A DNA stretch of 64,000 nt from Rostrohypoxylon terebratum (GCA_022497145.1 MU385888.1:1-64000), one strand, 5' to 3'. Positions 24,001 through 34,910 are shown, counted from the first letter of the stretch. A program made the numbers and translations. Notes: generated by a model from the letters alone, not told the origin.

Positions 24001-24377
24001 TTTCCCGAAGAAGTACGAGAGTGCGCTGGTGGTGTAGGGGGGAGAGCGGGTCCAGGAACTTTGACGTTGGGACTATCGTCGAGCTTCGGATTTGTCGGGG
24101 TGGACGGTTCTTCTGCTTCTTCCTGCGATTCGAGGGTTGAGGTTGTATCGATAGACAGGCCACGGGAATGGCGATTCCTGGATGTCGAGTTTGGTCGATT
24201 GTTTCTCGGATGAGGGAGAATCTTATGTTTCTTAAATGCCCGCGGACTACCATAAGTCGGCTTACCAAGTGGAGGTCGATCGTATGGCGGGTCGAAGTAA
24301 AGAGTTGTCGAGGCAGCGGGCGAGACGGTTTCGGCAGAAGCAAGCATGGTTGAGTGGGATGAAATAGTATCTATCAT
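21042..24377 (-). CDS. large disordered fungal-specific protein, function unknown
   Basis: A single uninterrupted frame of 1111 residues. The first ATG is at 24377 (MIDTISSHSTMLASAETV); the codon three triplets upstream is TTG. The protein is very Ser/Pro/Arg/Thr-rich, with many SP/TP and RRxS-type sites that suggest heavy phosphorylation. More conserved-looking islands are the N-terminal LYFDPPYDRPPLGKPTYGSPRAFKKHK, RKEVWKSGGIPVVVIPDR, and a C-terminal third with SLVRRAFSLRKS, DESKLHPFWRPALDDD and WQDKLEQYRP. No catalytic domain, transmembrane segment or signal peptide is visible. The basic patches and S/P density resemble scaffold or cortical regulatory proteins, but that is only an impression. 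Convergent with U1-C. No function is assigned. Confidence 0.85.
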   Translation of the reverse strand: MIDTISSHSTMLASAETVSPAASTTLYFDPPYDRPPLGKPTYGSPRAFKKHKILPHPRNNRPNSTSRNRHSRGLSIDTTSTLESQEEAEEPSTPTNPKLDDSPNVKVPGPALPPTPPAHSRTSSGNHSIQPSSPTYVGSPKRSATNTPNTPVDTTPRTPPHQTSPPTPDVTPPQPERRSRPSRPVLADRIPSKATADSRTESFTTAPENVESSEEEDKLQLTPRPILTSSKATQTVARRVIDARQRKAADVGLGLGLESDDNLTPGTKQEFSIFDGNWGNTASEAEKGWDSKRERNVKVEKRRVQPKTNGQKAEVVEDVTIAPTNATKALRSMPLSDRLYTQSSPPPESTNRDTRWTAPSTSESSVSTDVRRSSGMSSKSTVSTVVEAILVGTPPQRRKTLRHVRKQPALRDSSSEISPSSSSANTSLRQTEGAQRSRPPMRAIEGTVRSESLASTNTVYSVASRKARKEVWKSGGIPVVVIPDRRTSVKATEPPSLRSTGSHHSKRTNSLSSAPLSNYSKAKDLTPYFDKPSRRGRAMSESEGSTRVDELTMDYPPIVPMRRSSLSAPTSRNGSRAGSRAGSLTAESLKAHNTFLEEESKQQHQQRNQQQYQPPPHVTVERAPPVEDMNSSPDQRQPDPAPSVESHKDGSHDHRPLVDNNGDPFFGKRLTAHNTPFSQASVETNGTHSAADISEAMAVNIYPHQNKSVLMVHHMSKPVDPVVAANALREPQPPQNGKAAAMGKFPNTPKITASGPDGAPATPPQPQFSMDDVDSPLRNPRAPPKPPAIKFIPATPSGLTPTAEREKMLGNYFEETQKRPSLVRRAFSLRKSSDNVRPSGFLSRTLSLSRTLRKDTAGNLGLEKSKDVKPSQYPTVDDPPADESKLHPFWRPALDDDQDDYDDWEHDIPPEVDTVYRYPPAARRRSLSERMKRTFAILPIEDEDHYTASGQRSPERRTVKRTPSGRLRVMRHHDSSSSLDWGNRRYSRDYESEGRPSTAPDDPNRRVWGIEKRVDDRGRRLFPSWQDKLEQYRPQNLQRRLSEHRRQKRTEVLRQKISGPREVRDGVGEVIKRNSYKGPSYQTASHIQSTSNGKARYQQPEVHRRRGPIRV

Positions 24378-24805
24378 TGTTGCCAACAGGATTAAAATCT
24401 ATTTAGCTGGGTTGCACCAGGCCAGATGATCCTTCGCATCGTAGAGAAAACGGTTGCTTTGGGGGCAAGAACTGGTTGCATATTTTTTTATATGGAAGTG
24501 TATATAAAAAAATGAGCGCGTAGTCCGCGGGTATTCCCTTTCAGGCGTTTCCTGTCCTCTGCAAACCCCCTACGCGATGCAGACGCAGGCAGCTCTGAGG
24601 CCCTCGCAAAGTTGACCTGCCTGGGGGTGGCTTTTCTGAACGATTGTGCCGACTATTGGACCACTCACAGCGATCGAATCCGATTTGGGGAGTAGATCAA
24701 AGGTGAAATGCTCAGGACCTTGCAGGACATGTTACAAAAATCATCGTGTGTAGACGCTGTCCATTGGACGATATATTTGACGAAGCATAAACAATTGAAT
24801 CAGAT

Positions 24806-24852
24806 GTTTAAGAAATAGTTTAAGAAATAGTTTAAGAAATAGTTTAAGAAAT
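24806..24852. repeat. 12-bp tandem repeat, four copies
   Basis: Four consecutive near-perfect copies of AGTTTAAGAAAT (the first begins GTTTAAGAAAT). It lies in an intergenic AT-rich tract. Confidence 0.9.
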
Positions 24853-26021
24853 ATTATGGCTTGCGACAGCAAATCAAGCCACAGTATATTGTATCATATA
24901 TCGTAATTGTTGTAATGATGTCGATAATGGCTGCAGATTCGAACTGTTGAATAAGACCGGAATAGATTCCAACAAGCAAAATGTGTGATAACCTGTGATA
25001 ATCTCGGACTTTGAGAAAAGAATAAGAGGGACTTTAAAAATTGAGGGCTTTCGTTTCGTTTCGTTTCCAGGGACCAAGACCAAGGTTGCGCAACAGTGTA
25101 AAAAGTGTGTCGTATATGTGTCTGCAATGTGTATTGAGGTATGTACATCCCAGGTTTGTGACTGCAACGAATAAATGACTTTAATTGAGTGCAGCTGATA
25201 GAACGATGTCTGGTGGGATGTCTGGTCGGGTCCTTCCCACTTCCCACTTTCAACCTTCCTTCAACGCACTACAGCATACATACTAGGTAATCACGCTACT
25301 AGAGTGGGCTAGCGAAGGAGGAACGGCTCGAGGTTTAGGAAACAACATCAGAATAATTGAGTTTCTCTTTCTCTACCTAAGCTGGCTGCTGCCATGCTGC
25401 CAGGTCTGTTTGGCGCCTTCCCCCCTGTACTCGTAGTACTAGCTAGAGAGGGGAGAAATGAAATGGTTCTTGTTCGGAAGTCGGGGGCTGGGAAAGTGCT
25501 AGGATGGACAGTGAGAGCTGGAGGGTGTTCGTCATCTAACCTTACTTGGTTAGTCCTAGAATCTCTTGCTGGCTTCCAACGTGATGTTACTGGTTGTACT
25601 GCATAGCGTCAAGCTCACATGTATGATACAAGCGAGTGACAACTTCCCGGATAAGCGTAGTCAAATGCCCAGTTTTTCTTTTTCTTTTTTTTTCTCCCTT
25701 AATAGCCTTTTCCCTTTTCTCTCTTCATGTCTTTTCAATTTCTCTATTGTCCGCTAGAACATTTGGAGTACGTACATCTTCCGAAAAAGAAGAAAAAGGT
25801 AACGCATGAGGACCTCGACATCTACGATCCTGCCCAGATCTGGTTCGTTACATTGGATATTTCGTACATGATCCTTTACATCTCTAAATCTCAGACCTGC
25901 TGCGGGCGCGTGCGCTACGCATCACAGCAGAGGAAGATACGTAAGTAATATGCGCCCAGCCTCCGAGACGGCGAAAGCGACGAGAGACGATAAACCAAAG
26001 CAAGTTACGTTGTATCGTCAA

Positions 26022-26078
26022 AAGTATGGGAAGTATGGGAAGTATGAGATGTATGGGAAGTTTGGGAAGTGTGGGAGG
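26022..26078. repeat. imperfect GTATGGGAA tandem repeat
   Basis: Six or so imperfect copies of a 9-10-base GTATGGGAA unit (variants GTATGAGAT, GTTTGGGAA, GTGTGGGAG). Intergenic simple repeat. Confidence 0.8.
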
Positions 26079-27068
26079 TCAAGTTATTCTTCATCTGCAG
26101 TTATGAGTGGATCATGACCATCTTTTTCTGCAACCACTTAAGTCACTTTAGTCACCAGGACAAATGAGATTCTCGAACTGCACAAGGCTGTTCGGCCTCA
26201 TGCCAGTCTTGCTTAGCCTGCAGACACCCAAAGACGAATCAGATCGAACAATGCACAACACCCTAGACCGATATGTGGCTTCGCCGTCGTCTAGGTCGCC
26301 TACTATAGTAGGTCTACTGTGTCCCAACATGGTCAAGAGGGCGGCTGGCGCCTCCCACACCTCTCACACCTCTCAGAAGAGGACACAAGAGGAGTACGAC
26401 GTTCTAGGCGCATAACATAATGTGCATACCGTAACATATACGCATAACCGGAACCATACTACCCATCCTTCTCAATCCATCCAGATCCCAAGGTTATTTA
26501 ATAAGTTAAAGCACTACTAATCGGGTGACAATAAATATAAAATCTCATCGCTATGACGAAATCCTCATTCCCAAGGATTCGGCAATGGGTGGGGGCTTTA
26601 GGACTGTCGGAAAAAACATGACAAGCTGTCGCTGCGACTCACGGTCGCAGATTCGAGGCCGGAGTTCCAATTTAATTAATCCAGTCCGGCAGCCACCCTT
26701 ACCATCGCACAGAAAAACAACACCGGCGAGTGGTGGTATGTGGTATGTGGTTTGGATGGTAAGGGGGAAGATGGCCAGATCGCCCCCTTTTTTAAAAAAT
26801 CGGGAGAGTCCTTGAGGAGTCCAAGAACCCACTAAAAGCGCAAATCACCGAATCACCGAATCACCAAAAAGCAAAACGATACCTAATATGATATACATAA
26901 TACGATACGATACCAAGGAACCTGCAGCTATCCGCCATGAAGCGGCCCGTAGACTTACCCACTTCCTTACTCATCGTACCGATATATCTTTATAATAGAG
27001 ACATGCAGATGTATCTTCTTATCTCACACTATCCTAGGTATACACACCCGTACATGCCTAGGTACCTA

Positions 27069-27097
27069 CATACATATGTATGTATGTACGTATGTAT
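27069..27097. repeat. palindromic TACA/TGTA microsatellite
   Basis: A run of ACATACATATGTATGTATGT followed by ACGTATGTA. The centre is self-complementary and could extrude as a hairpin. Intergenic. Confidence 0.75.
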
Positions 27098-27846
27098 CGC
27101 TACTCTTCGCGCTCGTAACGCCCGGCCGGGGAAGAGGAGTTGCCGACCCGGCAGTTCGCAATCAGCTCGGTTACTTTTGCCTATCTCTTCTGACCAAGTT
27201 CGTCGAGTCCTGCCACGTGGGATTACTGCTTTCGGTCCCCTATCCGAAAAAGGCACCCAGATAGAATCTATATAAATTCTTGGGTCCCTTTTGCTCCCGC
27301 CAATGTCCACGCCTCGTCATTCGCGCTGATAGCTAAGAGCATATAACCTATAATAAGATGAGTGAGTTGTCCCTTCATGCAATGCCGCAAGAACTTACCT
27401 AGTCGGTGAACTCGAACAGGAGAGATCTTAGCTCTCGAAGCTTTATCTAGTGCCCCCGCATTCGAAGAGCTATGTCATTAGTGCACCGTGGACGTGGACG
27501 TTTCCGACTATCTGGTTACCTAACGAGAAATATCTTGGTGACATCTACTGGCGTATACTAGAATCTCCACTCTGCAAGTCAAGCATCGATCTCCAGTCGA
27601 GATGGAACTCTCCAGCAACGCTCTTCCCTCCCAGTGGATGAGAGTAGTTCATGATAAGCTCCCGGTCTTAGTCAAGCATTGCCGGTATTGCGGCATCGAT
27701 ATCGGCGCCCTATCAATGAGGGAAGATATTAGCAGTAAGCATTAGATACGCAAGACTTTATAATGGGATGAGATCCCATAGGATGAGAATTTCAATTTCT
27801 TGCATATGTGCTATGTCGTGAGAACCGACTGTTTTCATTTTTCAAT

Positions 27847-29325
27847 ATGTTGACGACTCTCTTCGCTCTTGGCTACGTAGCTTACGCTACAGCCCACGGA
27901 ACGCACGATAATCAGAAGACCCTCTCCGGACCGCATCAGGCACTGTGGTATAACACTCTACCCGGAGATGGCGGGACTCAGGCCGATTCAGTCTTCTCTG
28001 GAATTACAACATTTGGGCGCTTGCCCTACCAGCCTTGTCTAGGTCACGATGACATAGACTATGATCTCGCTTTCATTGGTTGGTTAAATGGATGTAGCCA
28101 CGTAGAGCCTTATACTAACTAGAAGCCGAAGGTGCTCCCTTTGATACCGGTACCTCGTACAGACCTGGTGCACGATTCGGACCCTCAGGTATTCGCCAGG
28201 GATCTCGACGTCTAAATCTCTAGTATAACCCCTTGTACCTGTATACGGCGTTGTCCTTGCGGTCAGCTGACCTGATGTAGCGGAGGTTACAACGTCCCCT
28301 TAGACACCAACCCCTTTAACTCATGGGCGAAAGTCCTTGACTGCGGAGATATCCCAGTGACATCGTATGATTCAACCTTTTTCTTTCTTTGACTTACCCT
28401 CATATGTACCATGAGCTAACCGAAGTGTAGTTATGACAACACATGGGCTCTCAAGCAGATCGAGGAAGGTCACTACAACATCCTATCCCGACCTCCCAAG
28501 ACAGCTGCGGACCAGCCCGGCCCGTCCAAGAAGGGAAGGACTCTACCCCGAGTCATCACTCTCGGCGGTGACCACACCATCACATTGCCGCTGCTCCGCT
28601 CCATCAACCGAGCATACGGTCCGGTCTCCGTCATTCACTTTGACAGCCATCTCGACACCTGCACGTGACCTCCATTCACAACACCCCATCGTACTTAACT
28701 AATACATCCCAGGGCGTCCCAAAGTCTTCGGCGGCTCCCCCTCCGAAGTCGCCAGCATCAACCACGGCACGTACTTCTACCACGCGGCGCAAGAAGGGCT
28801 CCTCGCCAACGACACCAACATCCACGCGGGCATCCGGACCACGCTCAGCGGGCCCTCCGACTACGCCAACGACGGGTACTGCGGGTTCGCGATCGTCGAG
28901 GCGCGCGAGATCGATACTATCGGCACCGATGGTATCATCAAGAAGATCTTGGACCGCGTCGGTACCACGAACCCCGTTTATCTCTCCCTCGATATCGATA
29001 CCCTGGACCCGGCTTTCGCGCCCGCGACCGGGACGCCGGAGACGGGGGGCTGGAGCACGAGGGAGTTGAGGACGATTTTGAGGGGATTGGAGGGTATTAA
29101 CTTGATTGGGGCGGATATTGTGGAGGTTGCTGTAAGTACTTATGTTTTCTTATGTCTTGGTTTAGGAGGTTAATACTGACGTGTTTTGATTAGCCTGCCT
29201 ACGATACGAATGCCGAGCACACCACTATGGCTGCTGCGGACGCATTGTACGAGATCATGAGCATCATGCTGAAGAAGGGACCTCTTAGCAACATGGTTGC
29301 TAACAACACGGAGGAGGAGCTATAA
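27847..29325 (+). CDS. agmatinase/ureohydrolase family protein with signal peptide
   Basis: Proposed join is 27847-28078, 28132-28222, 28281-28364, 28431-28660, 28713-29131, 29194-29325 (395 aa, five introns). The first ATG gives a signal-peptide-like start (MLTTLFALGYVAYATAHG). The ureohydrolase fold is clear: FIGAPFDTGTSYRPGARFGP, then RRLNLYGGYNVPLDT. The metal-site motifs are GGDHT (about 181-185), DSHLDTW (about 207-213, Ser where most relatives have Ala) and SLDIDTLDPAFAPATGTPE (about 304 on). All manganese-ligand Asp/His positions appear present, so hydrolysis of agmatine or another guanidino compound to urea is likely; the substrate is not provable from sequence. The likely location is secreted or vacuolar. 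Intron 4 (28661-28712) only keeps the conserved DTWRP frame if it begins GCACGT, a GC-AG intron. Intron 1 has a weak GTTGGT donor. Confidence 0.9.
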
Positions 29326-30596
29326 GTTTAGCCGCTTCACCGAGTTGAAGCCCCCAGCACTGGTCTTGATGATCTACTTGGTACAGCGAGTTGGATTGGG
29401 AGTTGTTGCTTGATGCGATAAGTCGGTAGCGGGTAAATTTGCATGGCGTGGTGTTAGGTATAGTATGATAGAGAGTAAAGGATGGCGGCTTGGGAGGTAA
29501 AGAGGGAAGAGGCGTTAAGATGAGTTTAGGTAGTCGTAGTAGCATCCATATATGAAAAGAGAAAATCTAGGAACTGATTCCACTATGTAAGTATCCAATT
29601 ATTAGGTAACCTTGGATGTGATGTATCCGCGCCCCTTTTACTAGGTACCTAGGTATTTAGTATCGACGCAGCATCTAAAACAAGCCTCAATTCGCCGAGA
29701 TAGGATCGGCGATCTTTGGTCACCCTTCTCCATTATGAGAATCTATGACAGATCGGAAATCCGCAGCCAAGTCTCGAGGGCACTCACCTAGCTCACCTAT
29801 CTTTCTTGAAAGTATGTTTCAAGCGTTTAGCAACATATTTCTAAATCTCTGCACTGAAGTGGTTATCGATCAAGCCGTCGCCAATGTATCGCACAATACT
29901 TACCTAGGTAGGTACCTGTGTAATTTCTCAACGAGCATAATAGGTACGTAGCCCGTGTACGCTTTTGGGGCAGTACCCTATTAGCAGCCTTGAGGTTCTC
30001 TCGATCCACACTCAACAGTCGCAGAGATACTTGAACCTCATTCTACAGACATAATCGAATAGATCATAAAATGCGATCAATGATTCTTGAGATATGGGGA
30101 TTACAAGAAAAGTATTTCCGGTGAGGGCTATATACATAGTTGAGGAAGGAAGGGGGGGAAGGGGGAGCACAGTTCCTCGAGTAAACTACGACTAAGCCCC
30201 GAGAAAGGAATGGTCACCCGAGTTGAAAGCTTTGAGGTCTTCGTTTTCAGGTGTTTTAGATAGTGCCAGTATGGTGAGAAAGGTCCTGGGATTGGAGTTA
30301 GGAATACCCTGGCCCATTTGTTTGACTGACGGCGGTGAATTTGAATCGAAAGGGAAGGCTCTCTAAGACATTCTTGATGGGAATAAGGCGAGTGTCAACA
30401 GCGGATCCGTATTGCTTCTTATATCTGAACACATTCTATCATCTTACGTTTCAATTTTCCACCCAAAGGGAAATATCTTTCTTCCATGTATCATTAAATT
30501 GCCTCGTTTATGTAGATTCGAACGTCATATGTCTCCAACATACCCTCTCCTTACTCAACAACCCCCTCACCATCGTAATACCACGGATCGTCCGAT
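29326..30596. other. intergenic region between convergent genes
   Basis: 1.3 kb between the agmatinase gene and the small secreted protein gene, which converge. It contains two ACCTAGGTA palindromes (near 29647 and 29902) and a G-rich tract near 30150-30165. No gene is supported. Confidence 0.55.
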
Positions 30597-31136
30597 CTAA
30601 TCGAACACGACTTTAAGATTAGTTTCGCACCTAAACATCGAAGATCCCTCCAGAACAATGGTTTGGCCGTCGTCGGGGCAATTCAAGTTGAAAGTGAAGC
30701 TCCTGTCCAAATAGCACTGGCCAGTCTTCTGTCCCTCCACGTTGAACATGGCGTATCCCCGGTCCTTGTAGATAGCTGCGATCACACGAAGCCAGTTAGC
30801 ACGATATTCTCCCCTCTCCCCCCTTTCCACCGAAGAAAGAAACAAGCACGACTTACTCTGGTGACCAGGCCTTCCGTCGCCGATCTTCCCAGTGTTGAAC
30901 TCGACGATGTCGAGCGGGTTGCGGTAGAACGGCGGGTCGACGATGTTGCCGGGGACGGTGCGCAGGCCCAGCTTGATGCCGCTGGCGTCGTCCGTGTTCG
31001 GGTAGATCGTCGAGTGCTTCTGGTCGCAGGTGATCTCCTGGAAGCGCGTGAAGATGGCGCCCTCGCTGTTGCCGCCGATGACGTGTGGCGCGCCGGGCGT
31101 CACTGCTGTGGCGAGAGCGAGGATTGAGACCTTCAT
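30597..31136 (-). CDS. small secreted cysteine-containing protein, function unknown
   Basis: Proposed minus-strand join is 31136-30857 and 30775-30597 (152 aa); the intron has a GTAAGT donor and CAG acceptor. The start MKVSILALATAVTPGAPHVIG looks like a secretion signal. The mature part has only four cysteines (ITCDQK, GQCYLD, NCPDDG, FRCETN), which could form two disulfides, and no transmembrane segment. The second half (GYAMFNVEGQKTGQCYLDRSFTFNLNC) reads like a small beta-rich extracellular domain. Size, secretion and cysteines are effector-like, but I recognise no family, so the role is open. A TATA-like element (GATATAAG on the minus strand) lies about 145 bp upstream at 31280-31287. Moderately confident gene, unknown function. 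Confidence 0.75.
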   Translation of the reverse strand: MKVSILALATAVTPGAPHVIGGNSEGAIFTRFQEITCDQKHSTIYPNTDDASGIKLGLRTVPGNIVDPPFYRNPLDIVEFNTGKIGDGRPGHQSKSCLFLSSVERGERGEYRANWLRVIAAIYKDRGYAMFNVEGQKTGQCYLDRSFTFNLNCPDDGQTIVLEGSSMFRCETNLKVVFD

Positions 31137-32840
31137 TGTCGAGAGAGGTTCTGTGATGGAGCTTAATTGATAAGTAGGTAGAGATGTGGTCTAATTGGGA
31201 AGGCTATCGCAACGGAAAGGGAAGTTCGAGTGCTGAGTGACCGATGATGACCGAGGACCACGAGGCGATGCTGGCCTTCTTATATCTTGCGATCCTACTC
31301 TATCCACAGGAGAAATTTGAATATATGTTCCTGGGACCGGAAATGGAATGTGTTATTATCAGCTCAAGTTTGCAATATTCTGGAACCTGACCCAAATGGT
31401 GTGGAATCCTTCGTGGAGATGGATGTCCTGCATCATCAAAATGGTGCCGTGCACTGTTTGCCTTCGCATACCGAGATATATCTAATCATGAGTTAGCGGT
31501 CCTATTCCTTCTAGGTAAACTTGCTCTTGGTGCTTTACACATAGGGATCCAGAGGAGCCCAGGCATGTTCTGTGTGGAGGGTAAGGTGAGGGCTGCGGAT
31601 AGTTCAACTACTCAATCGCGGTATCTACTATCTTCTGGAGTTTGAGTCACAGGGTGGACTTCATACCGCCGTGCCCATCTGGAAAGACTTGCGGTGATCA
31701 TGAACTCGATATCGCAAAGGAGATCTGTAGCGCAAGTCGACGTGGCTCAAGATCTACCATCATTTTTCTGTACTACATAGATTTCACGTCTACTTCAGTA
31801 CTCCCATGTTGACTCGTAGGTTTTAGCAATTGGCCGTTTGTATAATAGGAGCATGGTCTCACGTGCCCCTAGCTAGCAATTAAAATCGTAGATGATTCCT
31901 TTACGTTTCTAGAATTTTACCAAGAAAGGGGGTCTAGTATAGGAGACAGGATTATCGACCCACCTGTCCGAACCACCACCATGCCGTGACTTGTTCCTCA
32001 ATGCGGTACTATGCAGTACGAGTGTAAATCATCAAATAAATTTAACACGTAAAGCTTAAATGATTATCATCTAATCGAGAGGCATGGATAGATGACTCGG
32101 TTGGGATGTGCTTCTACCGAAAATGCAGTCTAATCCTTAAAGTCGGACCGAGAAGTTTCGAATCTGTAAACACAGTTGATGAAGTCGACTAGATTGGGGG
32201 TTGTATCTTTTTCAAGATGAGCAAACAAGGGGAGAAGTCGACCGAACCCAAGCCCGTTGAAGTTTGAGTGACACGGAGATGGGTTGTGCGATGTTGCTAG
32301 GAAGGTGGTTGTTCCACCACCTAAGCAGTGGAAACTCTTCCCATCTGTATAGATCTCTTGTGTATCACGAGAATATTCTCGGTAAGCTTCATTGAATGCT
32401 TTGGGATAGTCGTTTGATTACAGGAACCGATCGAAATTGGAAATACCTATTGTAGATAGCACGTATCATGCTCTAGGTAAAAGAATTGGATACCTACGGT
32501 CCTACGTGTTTGCCTCTGGGTGGAAGCATCATCGAAAACATCTATAAAATTTCCCTAAATCGTCATAGATGGCAAAAAGTCGGTCAATGGCTATAACGCT
32601 CGTCGTCGTCGTCGTCGTCATCTTCACCGAACGTATTGGTAGCATCCGCCTGAAGGAATCTCGGCCGTTAAAAAAAAAACTCATCAAATCTGTACATGAT
32701 TCTTAGAGGTAAGATTGAACAGGCAACGTGGTAGTTAGTTAGGTAGGTAGGTAGATGTGTGGAAAGACCATATAAATACATAGTGGGATGCAATGATGGA
32801 TGCAAAAATGAAGTGCTACTTTGCTTTTAGAATTCAAAAC

Positions 32841-32872
32841 AAAAAAAAAATAAAAATAAAAATAAAATAAAA
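32841..32872. repeat. A-rich (TAAAAA)n tract
   Basis: Ten A residues followed by TAAAAATAAAAATAAAATAAAA. It could be a simple repeat or the tail of a decayed retroposon; no partner structure was found to decide. Confidence 0.6.
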
Positions 32873-32996
32873 ATGAAGAACATTTAATAGGCCCAGCCTA
32901 AGATCTGTTGATCGGCTCCTAGCTACTGCGCCCCCGCTATTGGGTATTTGATTTGCCTACCCTTTTTCAAGGGCCCAAGGTGAATCGCACTCGTTG

Positions 32997-33007
32997 GGAC
33001 TCGAACC
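32997..33007 (-). other. Pol III B-box-like sequence (tRNA-like relic)
   Basis: The minus strand reads GGTTCGAGTCC, an exact match to the B-box consensus GGTTCGANTCC. The flanks do not fold into a full tRNA cloverleaf by eye, so this is at most a tRNA or SINE remnant. Confidence 0.35.
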
Positions 33008-34667
33008 CTAAACCACCCGTTTCAGAGCAGTTGTTAGGACAGGAACGAGAAGGTATCTGTGGAAACGTACACCTTGACCATTGGAACGTTACGGTCAAGG
33101 TGTTAGGATCCACCGATGGAAAACTGCCACAGTACTTAGCTATTTAACCTTCACTTTGGAAAGGTGCTGCCTGGTGCACATCACCTGATTAGCTGTGCAG
33201 CTGACAATCGACGCGGTACGTGACACGCGACGCGTGATATCCTCTCATCAGACTGTGCAAGAGCGACATTAGGTAAGTTTTTTAATCGGTAACAGAGATG
33301 GCTAATGCTCTCCGTATCCTCGCTACGGGGGCATCGCGGAATATGGATGGGTACCAAAAGCCTCTAGAGCTCAGCATTCAAAATCTAGATCCTCCTATGA
33401 ATATATCAGCCTATCCTTCTTAACACTTTAAACGCACGCTGAGGAAATACGATAAGCAGGACATTAGCCTCACATCTTTCTCGTATTAAACAGTATCGTC
33501 TAAACGAAGTAGTGTAATTATGCTTGGTGTCCCTTGGGAACAAAAGGGGCTTCTGTGAAGAAGACGATGTTAGGCAGACTAGTATTTGATTGTTCAGACT
33601 ACAGTACCTAGTAGATTTCAGAAGAAAAACATATATCATGGCTGTGGAAACGGCGTGCCCAAGCGGCCAAGGAAGCTTGAAGCTGCTCCCCAGCGCCGGC
33701 CTATACGTCCATCATAAATGAGGACTTTAGGCTATAGGTAAGATATTCTCAACCACAATATCGTGTTGTAGTACGAATATGTGCTCGATTCAAGTAGCGT
33801 TTCTAGGGCTTTTATTAGATGATGACGTGTTCAACGTCGTGTAGCGACGTGTCTACTTCTTCGGGCTATGTACTCACTTTCACACGTCTAGAGTATTCCA
33901 TATAAGAACAGAGCTAGAGTATCGCCTGGCATAATATCCATCACTCCTGCTTTCCGCGCACTACTCTGACCAAAGGCATCAGCATTCAGTTGGTCGATTT
34001 TAGATCAAGAAAGACCCTATTCCGAACTCGACTTTTCCAACGCGGAAAAAAAAAACCCAAGATGAGACTCAAATCAAGTAGCTTACAGCGAAATCCAAAC
34101 CCATCTCTGTTTTGCGTAGTTGTACGCTAACACGCCGCCAGGTGTTTTTTTGAACCACTATACCACGTGGGAATTTCAGCTTGCCCGTCTTTTTTATCAT
34201 CTGCGTCGGCCGCGGAAGTTTAGTTCTGACGACTGGCGACCTGTCACCACTCTAAATTTATCTGGCTTTATTTTCTTACTTGGCAAGGGCAGCTATTCTG
34301 ATCGAGCTCCCCAAAACCCTGATTCTTACTTCTCCCTTCTTAATGTCGGCGCGCTTTTGTCTGCCGTGGGTGCGACGGTCTTGTGGCGCGACGTCTCATG
34401 CCACAAGTCGTTCGGGGGGAAATAGTGGATGGAAACAATTTCTTGCCTGAAATCTACTGCAAAGCGGCGGGATGGCAGATTTCGAGGTTGTAGCAAGTTA
34501 CTTCTGGATCACTTGGGGCTCGATATGCTGGATACTTACTATGTATAACTAAACTATGCTGTCTAGGATGAGTAGCCTGGTGCGGATGATCTGAGGAATC
34601 ATCAGAAGGATCAGAAAGTTCGGGATCGAATTCTATCATTTGTTTTGGTAAAGGCGCAAGATGTGCC

Positions 34668-34910
34668 GGTTCGAAACCACCTGCACCAAGCATAGAATTA
34701 TAGAATTATCACAATCTTGCTGATACCCGATAGCAGGGTTAGGTAGGTAGAGGAATTAAGGGGAACTCGAACCCGAGACCATACTGTCCCGGGCAAAGGA
34801 ATTTTCTGGTGACGGAGATGGCAAATGATTTGGACATGGTGCCACTGCTCATTTTGTCGGAAATTGGAGTAGAGCTGTTGGATATGATGATACTGGTAGA
34901 GCACTTGGCG
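34668..34910. other. cluster of tRNA-like fragments
   Basis: Plus strand GGTTCGAAACC at 34668-34678 and minus strand GGTTCGAGTTCC at 34773-34762 resemble B-boxes. Plus strand CTGGTAGAGCACTTGG near 34893-34908 resembles a tRNA D-arm/A-box. They are in mixed orientation and spacing and form no complete tRNA. Possible SINE or tRNA-fragment relics. Confidence 0.3.

Larger units (their letters stand above)
24378..27846. other. gene-poor region before the agmatinase gene
   Basis: 3.5 kb with no supported gene; open frames are short and featureless. It holds the promoter of the disordered-protein gene on the left, several short tandem repeats (24806-24852, 26022-26078, 27069-27097) and the agmatinase promoter on the right, with a TTTATAAT motif near 27758. 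Confidence 0.6.

Noticed and set aside
27029..27310. Palindromic TATG/CATA tracts as a possible CRISPR-like or functional repeat array
   Set aside because: Units are simple 4-mers without spacers in a eukaryotic intergenic region; an ordinary microsatellite.
34454..34693. 79-codon minus-strand frame rich in Pro/His/Asp
   Set aside because: Covers the tRNA-like B-box fragment; such frames arise from tRNA-derived sequence and the product shows no domain.
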